Of a DNA stretch of 64,000 nt, positions 53,504-63,666 are shown piece after piece; within the stretch, counting starts at the first letter, position 1; the number at the start of each line of letters is the position of its first letter. The notes under the pieces were generated by a model, which did no database searches, had not been told where the DNA came from, and saw only the letters and a list, made by a program, of their open reading frames with translations. The position numbers were made by a program, and so were the translations under genes. Source of the stretch: Bradyrhizobium diazoefficiens (GTDB lineage: Bacteria > Pseudomonadota > Alphaproteobacteria > Rhizobiales > Xanthobacteraceae); the NCBI RefSeq assembly GCF_018131015.1, contig NZ_JAFCJJ010000009.1, positions 124,001 to 188,000 on the forward strand, written 5' to 3'.

Positions 53504-55102
53504 TCAGGCCCCCGCCTCCGCCCGCTCCCGCAACTGCCGCTTCAACACCTTGCCATTGGCATTGCGCGGCAGCGGCTCGGCGGTGATCGCCATCGTCTCC
53601 GGCACCTTGTAGTCGGACAGCCGCTCGGCACACCAGGCCCGCAGATCGTCGCTTGCGACCGGCATGCGCGTGACCACCACGGCGTGGACGCGCTCGCCGA
53701 GCACCGGACAGGGTTTTGCGATGATGGCGCTCTCGATCACGGCGGGATGGCCGGCCAGCACGGATTCGACCTCGGCCGAATAGATCTTGAGGCCGCCCCG
53801 ATTGATCATGTCCTTTTGCCGGTCAAACACGCGCACGAAACCGTCCGCATCGACCGAGCCGAGATCGCCGGAATGCCAGAAGCCGCTGGTGAAGCTTTCG
53901 GCGCTGGCCTTCGGATTCTTCCAATAGCCCTTGATGACGGAGGCGCTCTGGATCCAGAGCTCTCCGATCTCGCCCGGCGGCAGCTCGCGCCCGTCGGCTC
54001 CCATCGCGACGATCCGCGCGCCCGGGCACGGCAGGCCGACGCTGTCGATATGGCTCGCCGTCAGCTCGCCCGGCATGATCGTGGACGGCGACGTCGTCTC
54101 GGTCGAACCGTAGCAGTTCGCGAGCTTCAGGCCCGGAATCTTCGCCTTGAGCTTCTCGATGGTCGCAACCGGCATCGGTGCGCCGCCAAAGCCGCCGATG
54201 CGCCAGCTCGACAGATCATAGCCGTCGAAATCCGGCTGCAGCAGGCAGAGATTGTACATCGCCGGCACCATCACGGTGTAGGTGACGCGTTCGCGCGCCG
54301 CGAGCTTCAGATATTCGGCGGCCTTGAACTCCGGCATGATGATCAGCGCGCCGCCGCAGCGGATCATCGTCGTGATGTTGGCGACGACGCCGGTGACGTG
54401 GCCGAGCGGCACTGCCGCGATCGAACGGTCCGTGCCCGTCAATTGCAGGCAGGACACGAAAACCATCGAGGAATGCACGATGTTGCAATGGGCGAGCATC
54501 GCTCCCTTGGGCTTGCCGGTCGTGCCCGAAGTGTAGAGGATCATCGCGGTGTCCTCCTCGCTCACCTCGACCGGCGCGGGAGCCGGCGCATTGTCGGCAA
54601 GCGTGGCGAAACGCGACAGCCTCGGCTCGTCGTCAATGGCGATGCGATGGATCAATTCAGGGACATCTTGCGCATCGGGCAGGCGTTCGGCGAGCGCCGC
54701 TTCGTGGATCAGGATCCTGGCGCCGCAATCGCTGAGCACATAGGCGATCTCCGGCTTCTGCTGGCGCGTCGAGAGCAGCACGGTGACGAGCCCCTCATGC
54801 GCGGCGGCAAACAGCAGCAGCGGAAACTCGATGCGGTTGCCGAGCAGGATGGCGACGCGGTCGCCGCGCTGCAGCCCGAGCTTGCGAAAACCGGCCGCGA
54901 TCCGCGCGGCCCGCTCCACCGCCTGCCGCCAACTCAGCCGGACGCTGCCGCAGATCAGCGCCTCACCGTCGGAATTGCGGCCGCAGGCCTCGGCAATCAT
55001 CGCCCAGAGATTTGCGGGGCGGTCGCAGAATGCCGGCACCACCCGATCGCCAAAGCGCGTCTCCAACCGCATCGGCGGAATCTGAGCGTGCGACCAGTCC
55101 AT
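53504..55102 (-). CDS. AMP-binding acyl-CoA ligase
   Basis: A 532-residue ANL-superfamily enzyme. P-loop-like YTSGTTGKPKGA (about residues 190-201), A5 motif YGSTETT (about 326-332), A8 motif GDLGSVDADGFVRVFDRQKDMI, and A10 catalytic Lys in PRNANGKVLKRQL near the C-terminus. Substrate (fatty, aromatic or other acid) cannot be read from sequence. Unlinked to a catabolic cluster. Confidence 0.9.
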   Translation of the reverse strand: MDWSHAQIPPMRLETRFGDRVVPAFCDRPANLWAMIAEACGRNSDGEALICGSVRLSWRQAVERAARIAAGFRKLGLQRGDRVAILLGNRIEFPLLLFAAAHEGLVTVLLSTRQQKPEIAYVLSDCGARILIHEAALAERLPDAQDVPELIHRIAIDDEPRLSRFATLADNAPAPAPVEVSEEDTAMILYTSGTTGKPKGAMLAHCNIVHSSMVFVSCLQLTGTDRSIAAVPLGHVTGVVANITTMIRCGGALIIMPEFKAAEYLKLAARERVTYTVMVPAMYNLCLLQPDFDGYDLSSWRIGGFGGAPMPVATIEKLKAKIPGLKLANCYGSTETTSPSTIMPGELTASHIDSVGLPCPGARIVAMGADGRELPPGEIGELWIQSASVIKGYWKNPKASAESFTSGFWHSGDLGSVDADGFVRVFDRQKDMINRGGLKIYSAEVESVLAGHPAVIESAIIAKPCPVLGERVHAVVVTRMPVASDDLRAWCAERLSDYKVPETMAITAEPLPRNANGKVLKRQLRERAEAGA

Positions 55103-55171
55103 CGGAATGCCCTCGGCTTGTTGCTCTTGTCACCCTTCGCGCATGGGCCAACGCCGCAGTCTTGTGCTGAC

Positions 55172-55215
55172 GGGCTAGACGCCCACCACGGTTGATGGGC
55201 TAGACGCCCACAACG
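55172..55215. repeat. direct repeat (18 of 19 bases) overlapping the end of the NnrU-like gene
   Basis: GGGCTAGACGCCCACCACG at 55172-55190 and a one-mismatch copy at 55197-55215, period 25. The second copy encodes the last residues (VVGV) and stop of the minus-strand gene; the first is a duplicate outside it, containing a second in-phase-looking stop. Confidence 0.8.
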
Positions 55216-55784
55216 GGAACGCCGATCACGACGGGATGGAACGCGAAGGCCAGCGCAAGATAGGCGACGACACCGACGGCGACCGCGATCAGATCATTCG
55301 TCACACCGCCGACCGGGATCGGCGGCGCGCCGCTGTCCTTGCGATGCTTCAGCGAAATCCGGTCATACACCGCCCAGCCCAGGAACGAGCCGAACAGGAT
55401 GATGGATCCGAGATCGCCATTGGCCAGCAGATGCGCAGCCGCCCACAGCTTGACCCCGGCCAGCATCGGATGCTTCAGCGTCGCATAGATGCGACCGCGC
55501 AGATAGGAGGCCACCACCAGGATGACCGCGGGCAGCATCAGCGCGACCGTGATGTGCTTCATCGCCTTCGGCGGATACCAGACGTCGATCCAGCCGGAGC
55601 TGCGATAATGGCCAAAGCCCCAGACGATCAGCGCGAGCCCCGCGATCGAGACCACCGAATAGAGGATCTTGTAGGTCCCCTCGCCCAGCCGCGCGATCGT
55701 CTGCGCCCGCAGCTCCCGTTTCGTCGTGAAAACATGGGCGGCGAAAAACAGCACCAGCCCCAGGATCATGACCAGCAGACCCAT
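55200..55784 (-). CDS. NnrU family membrane protein
   Basis: A 194-residue protein with five or six hydrophobic helices (MGLLVMILGLVLFFAAHVFTT, ILYSVVSIAGLALIVWGFGHYRSSG, HITVALMLPAVILVV, MLAGVKLWAAAHLLANGDLGSIILFGSFLGWAVYDR), matching NnrU/MTHSR-type proteins (His-rich ends and KHPML.GVKLWA.AHLLANGD). First found next to nitric-oxide reductase genes; here no nitrogen-oxide genes lie nearby. Function unclear; it may bind heme or quinone through conserved His residues. Confidence 0.85.
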   Translation of the reverse strand: MGLLVMILGLVLFFAAHVFTTKRELRAQTIARLGEGTYKILYSVVSIAGLALIVWGFGHYRSSGWIDVWYPPKAMKHITVALMLPAVILVVASYLRGRIYATLKHPMLAGVKLWAAAHLLANGDLGSIILFGSFLGWAVYDRISLKHRKDSGAPPIPVGGVTNDLIAVAVGVVAYLALAFAFHPVVIGVPVVGV

Positions 55785-55864
55785 GAAATCCTCCCCTCAA
55801 CCCGCGCCCCCGCCTCTGAGGTATCATCGATTGGCCGCCGGTCGCAACGGGGGAGGAATGCGCG

Positions 55865-56443
55865 CTACTTGCCGAGCTCCCGATTGTCGACGTACCGGAT
55901 CGCGATCGGCCGCCCCGCCAGGGCGCCCGCGAGACCGCTGCTGAATTTGAGCGGCAGGCATGCGTTCAGCGATGAATTGATCGCGTCCAGATAGGTCGCG
56001 CGGGTCGCGGCCGGGACGCCGGCGGTGGCGAAGGTCAGCCGCGGCGGGCCGATCAGGCCGCCCGCCTTGTTGAAGCTGAATCGCACCGACACCTGCATGC
56101 CCTCCCGCGCATTGTCCGAGGGCGGCGACCAGCAGGTCCGCAACTCGGCGAAGAGGTCGCCGATGGTGTCGAGGTCATGATCCGGCTTCTGGTATTTGGC
56201 GCGATCGGCCTCCTTCGGCACGCTCTCGATCGTGAGCTGGAGGTTCTGGCCGTAGGGATAGAATATCTCGGGAATGCAGGGCCCGGGCTCGAGCGGGCTG
56301 CAATAGGAAGGCGTGCAGGGCCGATTGTCGAGCACGCTGCACGGCTCGTGCGAGAACGGGATCGGGTTGATCTGCCGTGGCCGCGCGTCGGCGGCAACCG
56401 TTGCGGCCGCGATCAGGATCAGGACGAAAATAACGCGCCACAT
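55865..56443 (-). CDS. secreted Cys-containing protein, unknown function
   Basis: A 192-residue protein with a signal peptide (about residues 1-22, VIFVLILIAAATVAADA). A Cys/Pro-rich region follows (CSVLDNRPCTPSYCSPLEPGPCIPEIF, four or five Cys), then a domain with SFNKAGGLIGPPRLTFA…YLDAINSSLNACLPLKF that resembles TonB C-terminal-like folds (weak, my reading). ATG 56443. Recurs in Bradyrhizobium as an unstudied secreted protein. Confidence 0.68.
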   Translation of the reverse strand: MWRVIFVLILIAAATVAADARPRQINPIPFSHEPCSVLDNRPCTPSYCSPLEPGPCIPEIFYPYGQNLQLTIESVPKEADRAKYQKPDHDLDTIGDLFAELRTCWSPPSDNAREGMQVSVRFSFNKAGGLIGPPRLTFATAGVPAATRATYLDAINSSLNACLPLKFSSGLAGALAGRPIAIRYVDNRELGK

Positions 56444-56585
56444 GGTGTGAGCCCGCGATGCCAAGTGGATAACACGTGGCGCGGCCAATGACCACGTCAA
56501 GCCCATCGACGTTCACATGCTCGCGTTCGCGCACGATGGAGCAAGACAGCGGAGGCTGTGGCTGCGGAGATAACTCCGCCGCGCG

Positions 56586-58205
<1,620 letters not shown>

Positions 58206-58292
58206 GGCGGGAGCGTTTGGCAGGGAAAATGGGCCCAATCAAGCCTCATGTGGTGATTGCGGAGCCCTTCGGCCAGCCCCATATCGGCCCCG

Positions 58293-58347
58293 GGGAAGGA
58301 CGGCCTTCCCGCTTCAATCAGCACATCTGTCGCGGGGACGACCCTGC
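58293..58347 (+). promoter_or_regulatory. guanidine-II (mini-ykkC) riboswitch
   Basis: Two hairpins with ACGR loops, the defining features of the class. P1 is GGGAAGG-ACGG-CCTTCCC (58293-58310) and P2 is GCGGGG-ACGA-CCCTGC (58332-58347, one G-T pair), with a 21-base linker. P2 ends 7 bases before GGAGGG (58355-58360) and 19 bases before the sugE ATG. The class binds guanidinium and turns on export genes such as sugE. An alternative helix (58337-58365) would hide the ribosome binding site. Confidence 0.88.
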
Positions 58348-58365
58348 CTTGCAAGGAGGGTCGTC

Positions 58366-58680
58366 ATGGCCTGGGCTATCTTGTTCGTCGCCGGTCTCCT
58401 GGAGGTCGGCTGGGCGATCGGCCTCAAATATACCGACGGCTTTACCAGGCTGGTTCCGTCGGTTCTGACCCTTGCCGCGATGGCCGGCAGCGTCATCCTG
58501 CTCGGCCTAGCCCTCAAGACACTGCCGATTGGAACCGCCTATGCGATCTGGACCGGCATTGGCGCAGTCGGCACCGCGGCGCTCGGGATCATCCTGTTCG
58601 GCGAGCCGGCAACCGCCCTTCGCCTCGCCAGCATCGGACTGGTCGTCGCCGGGATGGTCGGACTTAAGTTCGTCACTTGA
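58366..58680 (+). CDS. sugE: SMR guanidinium exporter (Gdx/SugE)
   Basis: A 104-residue four-helix SMR protein working as an antiparallel dimer. Key residues: the essential Glu in [16 protein letters not shown] (Glu13, with the Trp and Lys of the Gdx/SugE subtype), and [19 protein letters not shown] in helix 3. Subtype and the guanidine-II riboswitch in front agree on guanidinium/H+ exchange. ATG 58366 after GGAGGG. The last 8 bases overlap the end of the convergent phosphate permease gene. Confidence 0.93.
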   Translation: MAWAILFVAGLLEVGWAIGLKYTDGFTRLVPSVLTLAAMAGSVILLGLALKTLPIGTAYAIWTGIGAVGTAALGIILFGEPATALRLASIGLVVAGMVGLKFVT

Positions 58681-59677
58681 GGAGCTGGACCGCCCACCAG
58701 GTCGCCGCCGCCACGATCGCCGAGGCCGGGATCGTGATCACCCAGGCATAGACGATCGAGCTCGCCACGTTCCAGCGCACCGCCGAGACCCGGCGGGCGG
58801 CGCCGACGCCGATGATCGCGCCGGTGATGGTGTGGGTGGTCGAAACGGGAACGCCGAGGAAAGTCGCCATGAACAGCGTCGTCGCGCCCCCGGTCTCCGC
58901 GCAAAATCCCTGCATGGGCGTCAGCTTGGTGATGCGCAGCCCCATGGTGCGCACGATGCGCCAGCCGCCCATCAGCGTGCCCAGCGCCATCGCGGCCTGA
59001 CACGACAGCACCACCCAGAACGGCACCGAAAACTCGCTGCCGAGCTGGCCCTGCGAATAGAGCAGCACCGCGATGATGCCCATTGTCTTCTGCGCGTCGT
59101 TGCCGCCATGGCCGAGCGAATAGAGCGACGCGGAGGCGAACTGCAGGATGCGGAAGGCGCGGTCGACCGCGAACGGCGTCGAACGTACCGAAGCCCAGGA
59201 CACGATCGCGACCAGCACCATTGCGAGCAGGAAGCCGACCAGCGGCGACAGCACGATCGCCAGCACCGTCTTGGTCAGTCCGCCCCACACCGCCGCCGAA
59301 ATCCCCGCCTTGGCCATGCCGCCGCCGACGAGACCGCCGATCAGGGCATGCGAGGACGAGGACGGGATGCCGAGCCCCCACGTCACGAGGTTCCAGACGA
59401 TCGCGCCGACGAGGGCGGCGAAGATCACCTGGGCGTCGACCACGGCGGGATCGATGATGCCGGTGCCGATGGTCTGGGCGACATGCAACCCGAACACCGT
59501 GAAGGCGACGAAATTGAAGAACGCCGCCCAGAACACGGCGAATTGCGGCCGCAGCACGCGGGTCGACACGATGGTCGCGATCGAATTGGCAGCGTCGTGC
59601 AAGCCGTTCAGGAAATCGAACAGCAGCGCGACGCCAATCAGTCCAACCAGGACGGGAAAACCCAAGGCGGCATCCAC
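58673..59677 (-). CDS. inorganic phosphate transporter (Pit/PiT family)
   Basis: A 334-residue polytopic membrane protein. Duplicated PiT signatures: [23 protein letters not shown] (about residues 22-44, GHDANS-type) and the C-terminal copy [19 protein letters not shown]. About ten hydrophobic segments. Low-affinity metal-phosphate uptake with H+ is the family role. It follows the DUF47 gene by 15 bases; Pit and DUF47 partners are a common pair. Confidence 0.92.
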   Translation of the reverse strand: MDAALGFPVLVGLIGVALLFDFLNGLHDAANSIATIVSTRVLRPQFAVFWAAFFNFVAFTVFGLHVAQTIGTGIIDPAVVDAQVIFAALVGAIVWNLVTWGLGIPSSSSHALIGGLVGGGMAKAGISAAVWGGLTKTVLAIVLSPLVGFLLAMVLVAIVSWASVRSTPFAVDRAFRILQFASASLYSLGHGGNDAQKTMGIIAVLLYSQGQLGSEFSVPFWVVLSCQAAMALGTLMGGWRIVRTMGLRITKLTPMQGFCAETGGATTLFMATFLGVPVSTTHTITGAIIGVGAARRVSAVRWNVASSIVYAWVITIPASAIVAAATWWAVQLLK

Positions 59678-59692
59678 GGCGCGGCCCCTGTC

Positions 59693-60337
59693 CTAAACCT
59701 GCTCGATCACGATGCTGTTGATCTCGTTCGCGACGTCGTCGAAACGATCGGCCACCTTCTCAAGATGGTCGTAGATCTCGACGCCCACGATGAAGTTCAT
59801 CGCATTGCCGTCGCGGTGCTTGAGGAACAGCTCCTTCAGGCCGATGTCATGGAGATCGTCGACGCGGCCTTCGAGCTTGGTCAGCTCCTCGGTGATCGCG
59901 GTCAGCATGGCGACGTTGGGGCCGATCGACTGCATCAACGGCAGAGCGCGGCCGACCAGATTGGCGCATTCGATGAGAAGCGCGCCGATCTCGCGCATCG
60001 GCGGCTCGAAGGTGCGGACCTCGAACAGCATCACGGCCTTGGCGGTCTGCTGCATCTGGTCGATGGCGTCGTCCATCGAGGTGATCAGGTTCTTGATGTC
60101 GCCGCGGTCGAACGGGGTGATGAAGGTGCGGCGTACCGCGGTGAGCACCTCGCGGGTGATGTTGTCGGCGTCGTTCTCGAACTGGTTGACGCGCTGGCAG
60201 TAGACCGGCGTCTCCTCGCCGCCGTTCAGCACCCCCTGCAGAGCGATGGCGCCCTGGATCACGGTCTGGGCATGGCGGTCGAACAGGTCGAAGAAGCGTT
60301 CTTCCTTGGGCAGGAACGCGCGAAACCATCGCATCAT
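59693..60337 (-). CDS. DUF47 (PhoU-like) protein, Pit accessory
   Basis: A 214-residue all-helical PhoU-like protein of the DUF47/YkaA family: FRAFLPKEERFFDLFDRHA at the start, ENDADNITREVLTAVRRTFITPFDRGDIKNLITSMDDAIDQMQ in the middle (typical). Partner proteins are thought to tune the neighbouring Pit transporter. First gene of the DUF47-pit pair. Short intergenic gap (60338-60491) to livM. Confidence 0.93.
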   Translation of the reverse strand: MMRWFRAFLPKEERFFDLFDRHAQTVIQGAIALQGVLNGGEETPVYCQRVNQFENDADNITREVLTAVRRTFITPFDRGDIKNLITSMDDAIDQMQQTAKAVMLFEVRTFEPPMREIGALLIECANLVGRALPLMQSIGPNVAMLTAITEELTKLEGRVDDLHDIGLKELFLKHRDGNAMNFIVGVEIYDHLEKVADRFDDVANEINSIVIEQV

Positions 60338-60491
60338 GGGCAGATTACCGGTTGAAAATGGCCTGGCCCGGCCGGGCCGTCATAGAACTGTCATAGACCA
60401 TTTTCGATCTGCGCGGGTGACACCTCACCCCCGCAGAGCCCGATCATCCACCGGAATCGTCTCTGGCTTAAATTGACGTTATATCAATACC

Positions 60492-61460
60492 TTAGAGAGA
60501 TCTGCGGAAGTAATGCGCGATTTCTCCGATCACGCCGCGGCGGAAGGTGAGCACGCAGACCACGAAGATCGCGCCCTGAATGACCGTGACCCACTGGCCG
60601 AAGCTCGCCAGATATTGCTGCATGGCGATGATCACGAAGGCGCCGACCACGGGCCCGAAGATGGTGCCTAGACCGCCGACCAGCGTCATCAGCACCACTT
60701 CGCCGGACATGGTCCAGTGCACGTCGGTGAGCGAGGCGTTCTGGGCTACGAACACTTTCAGCGATCCGGCAAAGCCGGCCAGCGTGCCCGAGAGCACGAA
60801 GGCGAGGAACTTGTACTGGTCGGTCCGGTAGCCCAGCGAGATCGCGCGCTGCTCGTTCTCGCGGATCGACTTCAGCACCTCGCCGAACGGCGAGTTGATG
60901 ATGCGGTAGATCAGCAGGAAGCCGGCGAGGAAGCCGACCAGCACGACGTAATAGAGCACCGTCGGCTTGGTCAGGTCGAGCACGCCGAACATCCGCCCCT
61001 GCGGAATGCCCTGGATGCCGTCCTCGCCGTGCGTGAACGGCGCCTGCAGGTAGATGAAGTAGAGCAGTTGCGACAGCGCCAGCGTGATCATCGAGAAATA
61101 GATGCCCTGGCGACGGATCGAGATGTAGCCGGTGATGATCGAGAGCACGAACGCCGCGGCGATGCCGACGAGGATGCCGAGTTCCGGCGGCAACGCCCAC
61201 ACCTTGAGCGCATGCGCGCTGCAGTAGCCGGCGGTCCCGAGGAACATCGCATGACCGAACGACAGCAGGCCGCCATAGCCGATCAGCAGGTTGAAGGCGC
61301 AGGCCAGCAGCGCAAAGCACAGCGCCTGCATCACGAAGAACGGATAAAGGCCGCTGAACGGCACCGCGGCCAGCGCCAGTGCCATGCACACGAATACGAT
61401 CATCTCGTCGCGCATCGCGCGCGGGGTCACAGGCAGTGTGTCGTCCGTCAAGACTGTCAT
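60492..61460 (-). CDS. livM: branched-chain amino-acid ABC transporter permease LivM
   Basis: A 322-residue permease with about nine hydrophobic segments and the coupling motif around EIAHYF/AINGSPFGEVLKSIRENEQRAISLGY (the EAA-like loop: GEVLKSIRENEQRAISLG). N-terminal hydrophilic head of about 18 residues. Follows livH by one base. Part of livF-livK-livH-livM. Confidence 0.94.
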   Translation of the reverse strand: MTVLTDDTLPVTPRAMRDEMIVFVCMALALAAVPFSGLYPFFVMQALCFALLACAFNLLIGYGGLLSFGHAMFLGTAGYCSAHALKVWALPPELGILVGIAAAFVLSIITGYISIRRQGIYFSMITLALSQLLYFIYLQAPFTHGEDGIQGIPQGRMFGVLDLTKPTVLYYVVLVGFLAGFLLIYRIINSPFGEVLKSIRENEQRAISLGYRTDQYKFLAFVLSGTLAGFAGSLKVFVAQNASLTDVHWTMSGEVVLMTLVGGLGTIFGPVVGAFVIIAMQQYLASFGQWVTVIQGAIFVVCVLTFRRGVIGEIAHYFRRSL

Positions 61461-61461
61461 G

Positions 61462-62325
61462 TCAGGCCGCCCTTCCCGTCAATCCCGTTGGCTTCACCAG
61501 CAGCACCAGCACCATCAGCACGAACACCACGGTGTTGGAGGCCTCGGGGTAGAAATACTTGGTCAGGCCCTCGATCACGCCGAGCGCAAAACCCGTGATG
61601 ATCGATCCCATGATCGATCCCATGCCGCCGATCACCACCACCGCGAACACGACGATGATGAGGTCGGCGCCCATCAGCGGCCGCACCTGGTTGATCGGCG
61701 CCGAGAGCACGCCGGCGAGCGCGGCGAGACCGACGCCGAGACCGTAGGTCAGCGTGATCATGCGGGGCACGTTGATGCCGAAGGCGCGCACCAGCGTCGG
61801 ATTTTCGGTGGCGGCGCGCAGGTAAGCGCCAAGCCGCGTCTTCTCGATCAGGAACCAGGTGGCGAGACAGATCACGAGGGAGAACACGACGACCCAGCCG
61901 CGATAGATCGGCAGGAACATGAAGCCGAGATTCATGCCGCCCTTCAGCTGGTCCGGAATGGCGTAAGGCAGGCCAGAGGAGCCGAAATAGTTCTGGAACA
62001 CGCCCTGCACGATCAGCGCGATGCCGAAGGTGAGCAGCAGGCCGTAGAGATGGTCTAGCCCGGTCAGCCATTGCAGCATGGTCCGCTCCAGGATCATGCC
62101 GAAAACGCCGACGATGATTGGTGCGAGCAGCAACGCCCACCAGTAGCTGATGCCGCCGAGGTTCAGCAGGAAATAGGCGACGAAGGCGCCCATCATGTAG
62201 AGCGCGCCGTGGGCGAAATTGATGATGTTGAGCATGCCGAAGATCACGGCAAGCCCGAGACTGAGCAGCGCGTAGAACGAGCCGTTGATCAGTCCCACCA
62301 GTAGCTGAGCGTAAAGAGCCTGCAT
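61462..62325 (-). CDS. livH: branched-chain amino-acid ABC transporter permease LivH
   Basis: A 287-residue permease: MQALYAQLLVGLINGSFYALLSLGLAVIFGMLNIINFAHGALYM at the N-terminus is typical LivH, and the EAA-like loop reads KTRLGAYLRAATENPTLVRAFGIN. ATG 62325; the longer frame to 62376 is not needed. Separated from livK by a hairpin at 62363-62387. Confidence 0.94.
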   Translation of the reverse strand: MQALYAQLLVGLINGSFYALLSLGLAVIFGMLNIINFAHGALYMMGAFVAYFLLNLGGISYWWALLLAPIIVGVFGMILERTMLQWLTGLDHLYGLLLTFGIALIVQGVFQNYFGSSGLPYAIPDQLKGGMNLGFMFLPIYRGWVVVFSLVICLATWFLIEKTRLGAYLRAATENPTLVRAFGINVPRMITLTYGLGVGLAALAGVLSAPINQVRPLMGADLIIVVFAVVVIGGMGSIMGSIITGFALGVIEGLTKYFYPEASNTVVFVLMVLVLLVKPTGLTGRAA

Positions 62326-62362
62326 CGATCCCGCACCCGGTCCCTTCGGCGTTCCCTGGAGC

Positions 62363-62387
62363 GCCCGCCGGCTCAAAGCCGGCGGGC
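62363..62387. terminator. hairpin between livK and livH
   Basis: A perfect 10-bp stem (GCCCGCCGGC / GCCGGCGGGC) with a TCAAA loop, just after the livK stop on the minus strand. No T-run, so it is probably a processing or stability element that keeps livK message more abundant than livHM. Confidence 0.55.
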
Positions 62388-62395
62388 TGTTGGTC

Positions 62396-63619
62396 TTACT
62401 TCTTCAGCAGCGCACACTTGCTCTCGGAGAGCGGCGTGAAGGCCTGGTCGCCCGGCACCGTGCCGACGAGCTTGTAGAAGTCCCACGGTCCCTTGGACTC
62501 GGAGGGCTTCTTCACCTCGAACAGGTAGGCGCTGTGGATGGTGCGGCCGTTGGGCTGGATCTGGCCCTTGCCGAACAGATCGTCCTCGGTCGGCATCGAC
62601 TTCATCTTCTCCACGACCTTGACGCCGTCATGGGGATTGCCGCCGAGCGCCTCCAGCGCCTTGAGGTAGTGCCGCACGCCCGCATAGACGCCCGCCTGCA
62701 CCATGGTCGGCGGCGCGTTGTTCTTCATCTTTTCGGCGAAACGCTTCGAGAAGGCCCGGGTCTGGTCGTTCATGTCCCAGTAGAACGTCTCGGTGAAGTT
62801 GAGGCCCTGCGCGGTCTCGAGGCCGATCGCCTTGACGTCGGTGAGGAACAGCAACAGCGCGGCGAGCTTCTGGCCACCCTTGACGATGCCGAACTCGGCC
62901 GCCTGCTTGATCGTGTTGGTGGTGTCGCCGCCGGCATTGGCAAGGCCGATGATCTTGGCCTTGGAGGCCTGCGCCTGGAGCAGGAACGACGAGAAGTCCG
63001 GCGTGTTGAGCGGATGCTTGACGCCGCCGACCACCTTGCCGCCATTTGCGGTGATGACAGCCGTGGTATCGCGCTCGAGCGCCGCACCGAAAGCGTAGTC
63101 CGCGGTCAGGAAGAACCAGCTGTCGCCACCGGCCTTCACCAGCGCCTGGCCCGTGGTGTGGGCCAGCATGTAGGTGTCGTAGGTCCAGTGCACGGTATTG
63201 GGCGAGCACTGCGCGTTGGTGAGGTCCGAGGTCGCAGCACCAGAGTTGATGTAGACGCCGTTCTTTTCCTTGATGACGTTGTTGACGGCGAGTGCCACGC
63301 CGGAGTTCGGCACGTCGACGATCGTGTCGACCTTGTCGACGTCGAACCACTGCCGCGCGATCGCGGTGCCGATGTCGGGCTTGTTCTGGTGGTCGCCAGA
63401 GACGATGTCGATCTTCCAGCCCTTCGCAGCCAGGCCGGAATCTTCAACCGCCATTTGCGCGGCGAGCGTCGAGCCGGGGCCGCCGAGGTCGGCGTAGAGG
63501 CCGGACTGATCGGACAGCGCGCCGATCTTGACGGTCTTGTCCTGCGCGAAGGCCACGCCGGTGGCGGTGAACGTCAGCGCGGTGCCGAGCAAAAACGATG
63601 CGATCGACTTTGTCTTCAT
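62396..63619 (-). CDS. branched-chain amino-acid ABC substrate-binding protein LivK-type
   Basis: A 407-residue periplasmic binding protein, signal peptide about residues 1-26 (VAFAQDK). Peripla_BP_6 fold: VKIGALSDQSGLYADLGGPGSTLA, SGDHQNKPDIG, AEFGIVKGGQKLAALLLF. Very close to the orphan protein at 48100. Within a transporter operon on the minus strand, between livF and livH. Ligand not readable from sequence. Confidence 0.93.
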   Translation of the reverse strand: MKTKSIASFLLGTALTFTATGVAFAQDKTVKIGALSDQSGLYADLGGPGSTLAAQMAVEDSGLAAKGWKIDIVSGDHQNKPDIGTAIARQWFDVDKVDTIVDVPNSGVALAVNNVIKEKNGVYINSGAATSDLTNAQCSPNTVHWTYDTYMLAHTTGQALVKAGGDSWFFLTADYAFGAALERDTTAVITANGGKVVGGVKHPLNTPDFSSFLLQAQASKAKIIGLANAGGDTTNTIKQAAEFGIVKGGQKLAALLLFLTDVKAIGLETAQGLNFTETFYWDMNDQTRAFSKRFAEKMKNNAPPTMVQAGVYAGVRHYLKALEALGGNPHDGVKVVEKMKSMPTEDDLFGKGQIQPNGRTIHSAYLFEVKKPSESKGPWDFYKLVGTVPGDQAFTPLSESKCALLKK

Positions 63620-63666
63620 GCTACTTTCCCTGTGAAGTTTCTCGTGTCGTCTTTTTCTTGGCCGTT

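Noticed and set aside
60473..60487. TTGAC-N5-ATCAA palindrome between livM and the DUF47 gene as a Fnr-type site
   Set aside because: The spacing is one base longer than the Fnr/FixK consensus and no promoter element stands at the right distance; probably chance.
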